From Mycobacterium sp. (GTDB taxonomy: Bacteria > Actinomycetota > Actinomycetes > Mycobacteriales > Mycobacteriaceae), in the NCBI GenBank assembly GCA_023264755.1, contig JAHFVB010000288.1, positions 1 to 6,692 on the forward strand: a DNA stretch of 6,692 nt. Direction: 5' to 3'. Of the stretch, positions 1 to 6,079 are shown one piece after another. Both the position numbers and the translations under genes were made by a program. The notes beneath the pieces are model-generated. The model was not told the origin of the DNA, ran no database searches, and was given only the letters and a program-made list of their open reading frames with translations. Within the stretch, counting starts at the first letter, position 1. Every line of letters starts with the position of its first letter.

Positions 1-615
1 GTCGAGGCCTGGGCCGACGGCGGCGTGCCGGTGACCGAGCAAGCCGGCGAGCTGGTGGTCACCAAGCCCATGCCGTCGATGCCCGTCTACTTCTGGAACG
101 ACCCCGACGGGGAGAAGTACCGCAAGGCCTACTTCGACAAGTATCCGGGCGTGTGGTGTCACGGTGACTGGATCACCATCACCGACCGCAAGTCGGTTGT
201 GGTGCATGGCCGTTCGGATGCGACGCTGAACCGGATGGGCGTCCGGATGGGCAGTGCCGAGATCTACAACGCCGTCGAGGGACTGCCCGAGGTGGCCGAC
301 TGCCTGGTGGTCGGCTGCGAGCTCGACGACGGGGGCTATTGGATGCCGCTGTTCGTCGCCCTGGCCGAGCAGGTCGAATTCGACGACGAGTTGCGGGCCC
401 GCATCGTCGCGGCCATCAAGACCGGAGCGTCGCCTAGACACGTACCCGACGACGTCATCGTCGTGCCCGGGCTGCCCCGCACCATGACGGGTAAGCGCCT
501 GGAGATTCCGATCAAGCGAATCTTGTTGGGCGCCAAACCCTCGGACGTGCTGACGCCGTCGGCGGTGGACCGGCCCGAGCTGCTCGACGTCTTCACGGAG
601 CATTCCCGAGCGTGA
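1..615 (+). CDS. Acetoacetyl-CoA synthetase (acetoacetate--CoA ligase), C-terminal part
   Basis: This is the C-terminal 204 residues of an ANL-superfamily adenylate-forming enzyme. The reading frame is open at the left edge, so roughly two thirds of a protein usually near 650 residues lies outside. The enzyme activates acetoacetate with ATP and CoA in the cytoplasm, feeding ketone-body-type carbon into acetoacetyl-CoA. The visible sequence fits the acetoacetate branch better than acetyl-CoA synthetase: KPMPSMPVYFWNDPDG near residues 22-37, WCHGDW at 52-57, GRSDATLN at 70-77 (ATP-binding hinge region) and SPRHVPDD further on. The lysine of TMTGK (codon 493-495, fragment residue 165) corresponds to the catalytic lysine of the mobile C-terminal domain and is present. 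The following EIPIKRILLG is also typical of this branch. The stop codon overlaps the GTG of nhaA (GTGA), suggesting co-transcription and translational coupling. Substrate specificity is inferred from family resemblance only. Confidence 0.88.
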   Translation, partial: VEAWADGGVPVTEQAGELVVTKPMPSMPVYFWNDPDGEKYRKAYFDKYPGVWCHGDWITITDRKSVVVHGRSDATLNRMGVRMGSAEIYNAVEGLPEVADCLVVGCELDDGGYWMPLFVALAEQVEFDDELRARIVAAIKTGASPRHVPDDVIVVPGLPRTMTGKRLEIPIKRILLGAKPSDVLTPSAVDRPELLDVFTEHSRA

Positions 616-2435
616 CCGAGGGCGCCGTCGGCGGGGCGACCAAGGACGACGGTCCGCGGCGCGCACCGCGCAGCGCGGAGAACACCGCGGCGGCCCTGCT
701 GTTGGCCTTCACGGTCATCGCCATCGGGTGGGCGAACTCGCCGTGGGCGCACAGTTATGCGGATTTCTGGAACACCGTCGTCGGCCTCCACGTCGGGCAG
801 TGGCGCGCGGAGCTGACGGTCAAGCATCTGGTCAACGACGGCCTGATGACGCTGTTCTTCTTCATCGTCGGGCTCGAAGTCAAGAGCCAGTTCACCATTG
901 GCGAGCTCACCGACCGAGCGCGCGCGGCGGTGCCCGTCGTCGCCGCGCTGGCCGGGCTGATGGTGCCGGCCATCGTCTTCCTGATCTTGAACCCGACCGG
1001 TGAGGACGCCCGCGCCTGGGGCGTGGTGATCTCCACCGACACCGCGTTTCTGGTCGGCGCGTTGGCGATCATCGGTCCGCAGTGTCCGGCCCGGCTACGT
1101 ACGTTCCTGCTGACGCTGGCGGTCGTCGACGACGTCGGCGCACTGCTGGCCATCGCGCTGTTCTACTCCGAGCACGTGCGGTTGGGGCCGTTGCTGCTGG
1201 CGCTGGCACTCGTGGCGGCCCTCGCGGCGGTCCGACTGCTTCCCGTCGGCCGGGGGCCGGCGTACGCGGTGCTGGGCTTCGCGCTCTGGCTGGCGCTCTT
1301 CATGGGCGGGATCCATCCGACGTTGGCCGGAGTGGCGGTGGCGCTGCTGATTCCGGTGTTCACCCCGGAGCGCCGACGCGTCGAAGAGGCCGTGCAGGTC
1401 ATCCGGGCCTTCCGACAGTCGCCCAACTCCGAGTACGCCCGGGCGGCGACCCGCAGTCTGCGCGAGTCGATTTCGATCAACGAGCGGCTGCAGACCGGGT
1501 TCGGGCCCTACGTCTCCTACCTGGTGCTGCCACTGTTCGCGTTGGCCAATGCGGGTGTGCACCTGGACGGTCACACGGTGTCGGCGGCAGTACGCTCGCC
1601 GCTGACCTGGGGCGTGGTGGCCGGGCTGGTGGTCGGCAAGTTCGTCGGCATCGCCGGTGCCACCGCCCTCGTGCGCGCCACCGGAATGGGGGTGCTGGCC
1701 CCGGGTTTGACGCTGCGCAGGGTCGCGGGCGGGGCGGCGCTGTCCGGGATAGGGTTCACCATCTCGCTGTTCATCATCGAGTTGGCGATAACGGATCCGG
1801 CCAAACAAGATCAGGCCCGCGTCGGCGTGCTGGCGGCCGCGCTGCTCGCCCTGGTGCTGGGTTGGGCGACCTTCCGGATCACCGACTGGCTCTCCCCGCC
1901 GGTGGCCGTCGGAATGACCCTGCTTCGCGAGGTCGACCCGGACCGCGACCACATTCGCGGCAATCCGAACGCGCCGCTGACGCTCGTCGAGTACGGCGAC
2001 TACGAATGTCCGTTCTGTAGCCGGGCCACCGGTTCCATCGACGAGGTTCGCACGTACTTCGGGGACGAATTGCGCTATGTGTGGCGACATCTGCCGTTGG
2101 AACGCGTGCATCCGCATGCGCTGGACGCCGCTCGGGCGGCCGAAGCCGCCGGGCTACAGGGCCGATACTTCGAGCTGGGCATCAAGATGTTCGAGTTCCA
2201 GGACGAGCTGGACTGGGAGCACATCTACCGTTACGCCGACGGGATCGGACTCGACCTCGAGAAGTTCGACGAGGACGTGCATTCGGCGAAGGTGCTGCAC
2301 CGGGTGCAGGACGACGCCCAGGATGCGGAAATCATGGACCTCAACTCGACGCCGACGTTCTTCGTCAACGGCAGGCGCCATCAGGGGCCGTGGGACGCCG
2401 CGAGTCTGATCCGGGCGCTGGAGCAGCCGCAGTAG
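612..2435 (+). CDS. nhaA: Na+/H+ antiporter NhaA fused to a C-terminal DsbA/thioredoxin-like domain
   Basis: A 607-residue two-part protein. Residues about 20-425 are a complete NhaA antiporter, an inner-membrane protein that exchanges internal Na+ for external protons. Many hydrophobic helices are visible. The ion-site residues of E. coli NhaA have counterparts: D143 in STDTAF (D133), the pair D173-D174 in AVVDDVGA (D163-D164) and K343 in VVGKFVG (K300). GIGFTISLF at 379-387 is another family signature. After the last helix (about 407-423) comes a DsbA-like thioredoxin fold at about 441-605, with YGDYECPFC carrying C466 and C469, and STPTFFVNG with the likely cis-proline P581. NhaA alone is usually about 390-440 residues, so the fusion accounts for the extra length. 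Such fusions are known in actinobacteria. The GTG start overlaps the upstream stop, with GGAG at 597-600 as a weak ribosome binding site. No signal peptide precedes the thioredoxin domain, so its side of the membrane follows from the NhaA topology. Confidence 0.94.
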   Translation: MTEGAVGGATKDDGPRRAPRSAENTAAALLLAFTVIAIGWANSPWAHSYADFWNTVVGLHVGQWRAELTVKHLVNDGLMTLFFFIVGLEVKSQFTIGELTDRARAAVPVVAALAGLMVPAIVFLILNPTGEDARAWGVVISTDTAFLVGALAIIGPQCPARLRTFLLTLAVVDDVGALLAIALFYSEHVRLGPLLLALALVAALAAVRLLPVGRGPAYAVLGFALWLALFMGGIHPTLAGVAVALLIPVFTPERRRVEEAVQVIRAFRQSPNSEYARAATRSLRESISINERLQTGFGPYVSYLVLPLFALANAGVHLDGHTVSAAVRSPLTWGVVAGLVVGKFVGIAGATALVRATGMGVLAPGLTLRRVAGGAALSGIGFTISLFIIELAITDPAKQDQARVGVLAAALLALVLGWATFRITDWLSPPVAVGMTLLREVDPDRDHIRGNPNAPLTLVEYGDYECPFCSRATGSIDEVRTYFGDELRYVWRHLPLERVHPHALDAARAAEAAGLQGRYFELGIKMFEFQDELDWEHIYRYADGIGLDLEKFDEDVHSAKVLHRVQDDAQDAEIMDLNSTPTFFVNGRRHQGPWDAASLIRALEQPQ

Positions 2436-2436
2436 C

Positions 2437-3414
2437 TCAACTCCATAGCGTCACATGGACTTTGGGTCGAAACCTGGTCACGCCGACACCCGATCCGCGG
2501 ATCATCGCCTGGGTGCAGCGCGGGGTGGTGATGAATCGAACCAGCTCGGACACCGCGGGCTGGCGGGACGCCGGCGGCAGCGTCGCGGCCGACCACTCGC
2601 CGGAGACCTGCAGACCCGGCCCCTTCACTTGGGCGAGCCGCCCCGCCGACAGGTCCTTCGCCACCGCGAAGCCGATGGTCAGGGTGACCCCGCCGACCCG
2701 CTGGACTTCCTCGCACGCCGCGGCGTCGCTTTGGAAGATGCGCTGTTGTGCCTCGGGGATCGCGAGTTTGCGCAACATGGTGGCGATTTCGCCGTCGACG
2801 CTGCCGGCCGAAGGGCCGAGCATCCACTGCTGTTCGCGGAGCATCGCGGGCGTGGGCGTGCCGGTGGCCAGGGGACTGTCCGGCTTCACGACGGTGATGA
2901 GTTGGTACTTCAGGAAGGGCCGGATGGCCAACCCATTGGCGGCGCCCCCGTCGGCGGTGGACGATCCGGCGCCGAGCGGGCCGAGTGCGACGTCGACGGC
3001 GCGGGATTCGATCAAGTACCGGAACTGGCCGGCCGGATGCACGCTGAGCTCTACCGAGAGGTCGTCGGCGCGGGAGGAGAACAACTCGATCAGGCCGGGC
3101 GCGGCGTGCTCGGCGAATGCGCTGGATGCGGCGATGCGCAGCAGGCGCCTGCCGTGTGCGGCCTCGGTGACTTCGATTGCCGTCTGCTGCTGGAGCCCGA
3201 GGATCTCGATGGCCCGGCTGGCCAGCCGCAACCCGCCGGGGGTGAACGCCAGGCCCGCCGCGGTTCTGGCGAACAACTGGTCGTCGAGCTCCTTGCGCAG
3301 CTGTGCCACGTGCATCGATACCCCGGCATCGGACATGCCGAGCTCGGCGGCCGCGGCGTGTACGGAACCCAGCCGCACCACCGCCGAGTAGGCCCGAAGT
3401 TGTGCCGGCGTCAC
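2437..3414 (-). CDS. cutR: LysR-family transcriptional regulator, probably CutR, activator of CO dehydrogenase genes
   Basis: A 325-residue LysR-type regulator. Residues 1-60 form the winged helix-turn-helix (QLRAYSAVVRLGSVHAAAAE, then SDAGVSMHVAQLRKELDDQLF), which starts at the usual distance from the N-terminus and supports the GTG start at 3414. The rest, about 90-300, resembles the periplasmic-binding-protein-like effector domain, with TVVKPDSPLA as a typical hinge-region segment. It is divergent from xdhC and the coxMSL genes. As I recall, Mycobacterium sp. JC1 has a LysR-type activator, CutR (about 320 residues), divergently encoded upstream of cutBCA and needed for CO induction. Matching family, length, orientation and neighbours make this the likely equivalent, but the name rests on context. 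Unlike the recalled JC1 layout, xdhC lies between this gene and coxM. Its stop (TGA, complement of 2437-2439) is one base from the nhaA stop, so the two genes meet tail to tail with no room for a separate terminator. Confidence 0.88.
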   Translation of the reverse strand: MTPAQLRAYSAVVRLGSVHAAAAELGMSDAGVSMHVAQLRKELDDQLFARTAAGLAFTPGGLRLASRAIEILGLQQQTAIEVTEAAHGRRLLRIAASSAFAEHAAPGLIELFSSRADDLSVELSVHPAGQFRYLIESRAVDVALGPLGAGSSTADGGAANGLAIRPFLKYQLITVVKPDSPLATGTPTPAMLREQQWMLGPSAGSVDGEIATMLRKLAIPEAQQRIFQSDAAACEEVQRVGGVTLTIGFAVAKDLSAGRLAQVKGPGLQVSGEWSAATLPPASRQPAVSELVRFITTPRCTQAMIRGSGVGVTRFRPKVHVTLWS

Positions 3415-3420
3415 GAAATG

Positions 3421-3426
3421 AGCCTA
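3421..3426 (-). promoter_or_regulatory. Candidate leaderless -10 element for the LysR gene
   Basis: On the minus strand this reads TAGGCT, which matches the actinobacterial TANNNT -10 pattern. It ends 6 bases before the GTG start at 3414, the spacing expected when transcription begins at or next to the start codon. No Shine-Dalgarno-like sequence is visible in front of the GTG, which fits leaderless translation. No convincing -35 element is seen. It shares the bases TA (3425-3426) with the opposing element for xdhC. Confidence 0.4.
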
Positions 3427-3430
3427 CGTT
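3425..3430 (+). promoter_or_regulatory. Candidate leaderless -10 element for xdhC
   Basis: TACGTT matches TANNNT and ends 7 bases before the GTG start at 3438. This would place the first transcribed base on the start codon. The xdhC GTG has no recognisable ribosome binding site, in line with a leaderless transcript. A -35 element is not obvious: TTGTGC at 3400-3405 has a poor match and long spacing, so an activator may be needed. The element lies inside the 23-bp gap between two divergent starts and overlaps the opposing -10 element. Confidence 0.42.
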
Positions 3431-3437
3431 GGGCCAC

Positions 3438-4634
3438 GTGAGTGACGAGCTTCACGACTTGGTGGCGGTCTGGCGCGCCGGCGGTACGGTGGGGACCGGG
3501 ACCGTGGTGCGCACGTACTCGTCGGCACCGCGGCTGCCCGGCGCGACGATGGTGGTTGCCCCCGACGGCACCGTGAGCGGGTCGGTGTCGGGCGGCTGCG
3601 TGGAGGGCGCGGTCTACGAACTGGCCACCGAGGTGGCCGGCACCGGAGTGCCCGTCCTGCAGCGCTACGGGGTCAGCGACGACGACGCCTTCGCGGTCGG
3701 CCTGACCTGTGGCGGCACCATCGACATCTTCGTCGAACAGGTGTCGCAGCAGACCTTTCCAGAGCTCGCGGGGCTGGTCGACGACATCGACAACCACCGA
3801 CCGGTCGCGGTGGCTACCGTCATCGCCCATCCGGATCCGGGCCGGGTGGGCCTGCGGCTGGTGGTGCGCGGCGCGGAGACGATGGGCTCCCTCGGCTCGG
3901 CCCGCGCGGACGCCGCCGTCACCGACGATGCGCGGGGCCTGCTGGCGGCGGGGCGGACCGAGGTGCTGACCTACGGGCCCGACGGACAGCGCCGCGGCGT
4001 AGGCATGGAGGTGTTCGTCGCCAGCCATGCCCCTCGAGCACGCATGCTGGTCTTCGGGGCGATCGACTTCGCGACCGCGCTCGCGCGCCAGGGCTCGCTG
4101 TTGAACTACCGGGTGACGGTGTGCGACGCCCGCCCGGTGTTCGCGACGTCGGCGCGCTTCCCGACGGCCGACGAGGTCGTGGTCGACTGGCCGCACCGCT
4201 ACCTGGCCGCCCAGGCCGAGGCCGGTGCCATCGACGCACGCACGGTCATCTGCGTGCTGACCCACGACCCGAAGTTCGACGTTCCCCTGCTCGAGGTCGC
4301 CTTGCGACTGCCGGAGGTCGGCTACGTCGGGGCGATGGGCTCGCGCCGGACGCACGACGACCGCATCGCCCGGTTGCAGGCGGCCGGGCTGAGCGAGCCC
4401 GAGCTCGCAAGGCTGTCCAGCCCGATCGGCTTGGACCTCGGGGCACGCACGCCGGAGGAGACCGCAGTCTCCATCGCCGCCGAGATCATCGCAGGTAGAT
4501 GGGGTGGCAGCGGGCGGCCATTGACCTTGGCGGAGGGACGAATCCACCGGCCGGAAGGCGAACAGGGGCAAAGTGGCGCGGGCGACGATGGGGCCCAGCC
4601 TAGCGAGTTAAGCGATTCCTTAACTCGCTATTGA
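3438..4634 (+). CDS. xdhC: XdhC/CoxI-family molybdenum cofactor maturation protein
   Basis: A 398-residue XdhC/CoxI-family protein. Family members bind molybdenum cofactor, protect it during sulfuration and help insert it into xanthine-dehydrogenase-type enzymes; here the client is presumably CoxL. The N-terminal XdhC_CoxI domain shows SSAPRLPGATM (28-38), SGGCVEGAV (51-59) and GLTCGGTIDIF (88-98), with conserved cysteines C54 and C91. The C-terminal Rossmann-like domain shows VFGAIDFATALA (205-216), DPKFD (277-281), YVGAMGSRRTH (296-306) and IGLDLGARTPEETAVS (330-345). The GTG start puts the first motif at the normal distance. Longer upstream extensions of the frame would run through the divergent regulator. 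The family core ends around GRIH at 367-370. The last 28 residues look unconserved, and codons 389-398 are the DNA of a perfect inverted repeat. The gene precedes coxM and ends 58 bp before its ATG. Related proteins in other CO dehydrogenase clusters are called CoxI or CoxF; which one this matches is unclear. Confidence 0.9.
   Translation: MSDELHDLVAVWRAGGTVGTGTVVRTYSSAPRLPGATMVVAPDGTVSGSVSGGCVEGAVYELATEVAGTGVPVLQRYGVSDDDAFAVGLTCGGTIDIFVEQVSQQTFPELAGLVDDIDNHRPVAVATVIAHPDPGRVGLRLVVRGAETMGSLGSARADAAVTDDARGLLAAGRTEVLTYGPDGQRRGVGMEVFVASHAPRARMLVFGAIDFATALARQGSLLNYRVTVCDARPVFATSARFPTADEVVVDWPHRYLAAQAEAGAIDARTVICVLTHDPKFDVPLLEVALRLPEVGYVGAMGSRRTHDDRIARLQAAGLSEPELARLSSPIGLDLGARTPEETAVSIAAEIIAGRWGGSGRPLTLAEGRIHRPEGEQGQSGAGDDGAQPSELSDSLTRY
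4601..4630. repeat. Perfect 12-bp inverted repeat, candidate operator or hairpin
   Basis: TAGCGAGTTAAG at 4601-4612 and its exact reverse complement CTTAACTCGCTA at 4619-4630 are separated by the 6-base spacer CGATTC. The arms are only 5/12 GC in otherwise GC-rich DNA. The repeat occupies the last ten sense codons of xdhC and ends directly against a TTGACG -35-like hexamer at 4631. That position suits an operator for a dimeric regulator such as the LysR protein encoded nearby. In RNA it would form a 12-bp stem with a 6-base loop, so an attenuator, processing site or terminator for the xdhC transcript is possible. No U-tract follows, which argues against a classical intrinsic terminator. Confidence 0.85.
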
Positions 4635-4659
4635 CGGGTTGGTCAGGGCGGCTGAGACT
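4631..4659 (+). promoter_or_regulatory. Candidate coxM promoter (TTGACG and weak GAGACT)
   Basis: TTGACG at 4631-4636 is a good -35 match. With 17-bp spacing, the downstream hexamer GAGACT (4654-4659) keeps only the A2, A4 and T6 positions of the -10 consensus. No TANNNT hexamer occurs between 4631 and the coxM ATG. A weak -10 is usual for promoters that depend on a LysR activator. If used, transcription would begin near 4666, giving a leader of roughly 27 bases with the CRP-type palindrome inside it. The xdhC stop codon lies within the -35 element. Confidence 0.3.
4643..4655. promoter_or_regulatory. Possible LysR box (T-N11-A dyad)
   Basis: TCAG-GGCGG-CTGA is a 13-bp dyad with the T-N11-A form typical of LysR-family binding sites. 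A second short dyad, TGAC-N6-GTCA, overlaps it at 4632-4645. Four-base arms can arise by chance, and the position between the candidate -35 and -10 would be unusual for activation, so this is a weak call. Confidence 0.22.
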
Positions 4660-4676
4660 GGGGCTCCCTTCGATGG

Positions 4677-4694
4677 ATGTGAGGCCCGTCACAT
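4677..4694. promoter_or_regulatory. CRP-type binding site overlapping the coxM start codon
   Basis: ATGTGA (4677-4682), spacer GGCCCG and TCACAT (4689-4694) form a perfect palindrome containing TGTGA-N6-TCACA, the consensus of cyclic-AMP receptor proteins, including mycobacterial CRP. Its right half reaches the A and T of the coxM ATG, and its left half includes the start of the GAGG ribosome binding site (4681-4684). As I recall, the same motif overlapping the cutB start codon was described in Mycobacterium sp. JC1 and shown to mediate catabolite repression of cutBCA. A position downstream of the promoter fits repression by roadblock. Confidence 0.85.
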
Positions 4695-5589
4695 GCAGGT
4701 TCCTGGACCCTTCGAGTACGAACGGGCGACCAGCGTCGACCACGCCGTCGGTCTGCTGGACCGACTGGGCGACGGTGCGCTGATCGTCGCGGGTGGGCAC
4801 AGCCTGCTGCCGATGATGAAGCTGCGCATCGCCAACCCCGAGTACCTCGTCGACATCAACGACCTCGCGTCCGAACTGGGCTACGTCGTGATCGACCCGA
4901 CGTCGGTTCGCCTCGGGGCCATGACGCGCCACCGCGAAGTGTTGGAGTCTGGACCACTCGCGCTGGTGTGCCCGATCTTCGCCGACGCCGAACGGGTGAT
5001 CGCCGACCCCGTCGTGCGCAACCGCGGCACCGTCGGTGGGTCGCTCTGCCAGGCCGACCCCGCCGAGGACCTGACGACGGTGTGCATGGTGCTCGACGCG
5101 GTGTGTGTGGCCCGCGGCCCCGGCGGGACCCGGGAGGTACCGATCGACGACTTCCACGAAGGCCCGTACGAGACGTCGCTGGCGCACAACGAGCTGCTGA
5201 CCGAGGTGCGAATTCCGTTGCGGCGTCACATGTCCAATGCCTACGCGAAGGTGGAGCGCCGGGTGGGGGACTGGGCGGTGGCCGCCGTCGGGGCGGCCGT
5301 GACACTGGACGCCGGCCATGGCGAGTTCGTCGCCGCGCGAGTCGGATTGACCGCGGTGAATTCCGACCGCGACGGGCTGCGGGCGCTCTCGGAGTTCCTG
5401 GTGGGCCAGCCGGCGACCGAGCAGACCTTCGCCGCGGCGGGCCGGCTGGCGGAGCAGGCCTGCGAACCGGTGTCCGACATGCGGGGCAGTGCCGACTACA
5501 AGCGCCACCTGGCCTCCGAACTGACCATCCGAACGTTGCGTACGTCCGTCGAACGGGTGCGCAATGCACCTGCCTCCCAAGGGAATTAG
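4693..5589 (+). CDS. coxM: Carbon monoxide dehydrogenase medium subunit, FAD-binding (CoxM/CutB)
   Basis: A 298-residue FAD-binding subunit of an aerobic molybdenum hydroxylase. It takes electrons from the iron-sulfur subunit and hands them to the respiratory chain. The two flavin-binding signatures of the CoxM family are present: AGGHSLLPMMKLR (33-45) and TVGGSLCQADPAEDL (113-127). YAKVERRVGDWAVAAVGAA (184-202) is a further family segment. Length is normal for CoxM, near 290 residues. The start is set at ATG 4693 because the protein then begins MQVPGPFEY, as in relatives, and GAGG lies 8 bases upstream. A TTG at 4639 would add 18 unconserved residues. It is the first gene of the tightly packed coxM-coxS-coxL set. 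Its start codon lies within a CRP-type palindrome, implying carbon-source control. Assignment to CO dehydrogenase rather than another hydroxylase rests mainly on coxS and coxL next to it. Confidence 0.93.
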   Translation: MQVPGPFEYERATSVDHAVGLLDRLGDGALIVAGGHSLLPMMKLRIANPEYLVDINDLASELGYVVIDPTSVRLGAMTRHREVLESGPLALVCPIFADAERVIADPVVRNRGTVGGSLCQADPAEDLTTVCMVLDAVCVARGPGGTREVPIDDFHEGPYETSLAHNELLTEVRIPLRRHMSNAYAKVERRVGDWAVAAVGAAVTLDAGHGEFVAARVGLTAVNSDRDGLRALSEFLVGQPATEQTFAAAGRLAEQACEPVSDMRGSADYKRHLASELTIRTLRTSVERVRNAPASQGN

Positions 5590-5593
5590 AGGT
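5588..5593 (+). promoter_or_regulatory. Ribosome binding site of coxS
   Basis: AGAGGT lies 6 bases before ATG 5600 and overlaps the coxM stop codon. It decides the coxS start in favour of 5600 over an in-frame ATG at 5564 inside coxM, which has no such sequence and would add 12 unconserved residues. Confidence 0.65.
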
Positions 5594-5599
5594 AGCTCC

Positions 5600-6079
5600 A
5601 TGCAGGTGAACATGACCGTCAACGGCGAGCCGGTGAGCGCCGACGTCGAACCGCGGATGCTGCTGGTGCACTTCCTGCGCGACCAGCTACGGCTGACCGG
5701 CACGCACTGGGGGTGCGACACGTCCAACTGCGGAACCTGCGTGGTGGCGGTGGATGGTGAGCCGGTCAAGTCCTGCACCATGCTCGCCGTCATGGCCTCG
5801 GGCCACGAGATCCGCACGGTCGAGGGGCTGGAAGTCGACGGGAAGTTGGACCCCGTCCAGGAGGGCTTCATGCAATGCCACGGATTGCAGTGCGGCTTCT
5901 GCACTCCCGGAATGATGATCACCGCGCGGGCGCTGCTCGATCGCGATCCCGACCCCGATGAAGCCACCATCCGGGAAGCCATCTCCGGGCAGATCTGTCG
6001 CTGCACCGGTTACACCACCATCGTGCGGTCGGTCCAGTGGGCGGCGGCCCACTCGGAGCGAGTGGGAGTCGAGCAATGA
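5600..6079 (+). CDS. coxS: Carbon monoxide dehydrogenase small subunit, two [2Fe-2S] clusters (CoxS/CutC)
   Basis: A 159-residue iron-sulfur subunit that passes electrons from the molybdenum site in CoxL to the FAD of CoxM. The N-terminal plant-ferredoxin-like domain has C39, C44, C47 and C59 (GCDTSNCGTC and KSC). The C-terminal helical domain has C98, C101, C133 and C135 (GLQCGFCTPGMM and QICRCTGY). All eight cluster ligands are therefore present; C93 in MQCHG is an extra cysteine. From memory, the sequence runs closely parallel to Oligotropha CoxS, including the VEPR, LLVHFLRDQ and KSCTM segments, and the length is typical. The gene starts 10 bp after coxM with a good ribosome binding site. 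Its TGA overlaps the coxL ATG (ATGA), so small and large subunits are probably translationally coupled. Confidence 0.95.
   Translation: MQVNMTVNGEPVSADVEPRMLLVHFLRDQLRLTGTHWGCDTSNCGTCVVAVDGEPVKSCTMLAVMASGHEIRTVEGLEVDGKLDPVQEGFMQCHGLQCGFCTPGMMITARALLDRDPDPDEATIREAISGQICRCTGYTTIVRSVQWAAAHSERVGVEQ

Noticed and set aside
1095..2117. Long open frames opposite or beside nhaA, including a 340-codon minus-strand frame
   Set aside because: They are arginine-, glycine- or proline-rich translations typical of GC-rich shadow frames and show no family motif, while the nhaA frame carries clear motifs throughout.
3303..3437. Upstream extension of the xdhC frame from 3303
   Set aside because: It lies in the coding region of the divergent LysR gene, and the translated residues do not resemble the family; GTG 3438 gives the normal XdhC start.
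3435..3440. CACGTG palindrome at the xdhC start as an operator
   Set aside because: A six-base palindrome is expected often in GC-rich DNA and has no flanking symmetry here.
4601..4630. Classical rho-independent terminator for xdhC
   Set aside because: The stem is AT-rich rather than GC-rich and no T-tract follows; an operator or other hairpin role is at least as likely.
4639..4692. TTG-initiated N-terminal extension of coxM
   Set aside because: It would add 18 residues not seen in the family and run through the leader dyads and CRP site; ATG 4693 with GAGG upstream gives the conserved MQVPGPFEY start.
5564..5599. Earlier in-frame ATG for coxS within coxM
   Set aside because: No ribosome binding site, 12 unconserved extra residues, while ATG 5600 has AGAGGT at good spacing.
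4600..6006. 468-codon minus-strand open frame across coxM and coxS
   Set aside because: Composition is histidine-, arginine- and glutamine-rich with no recognisable motif, and it is fully covered by coxM and coxS on the other strand.
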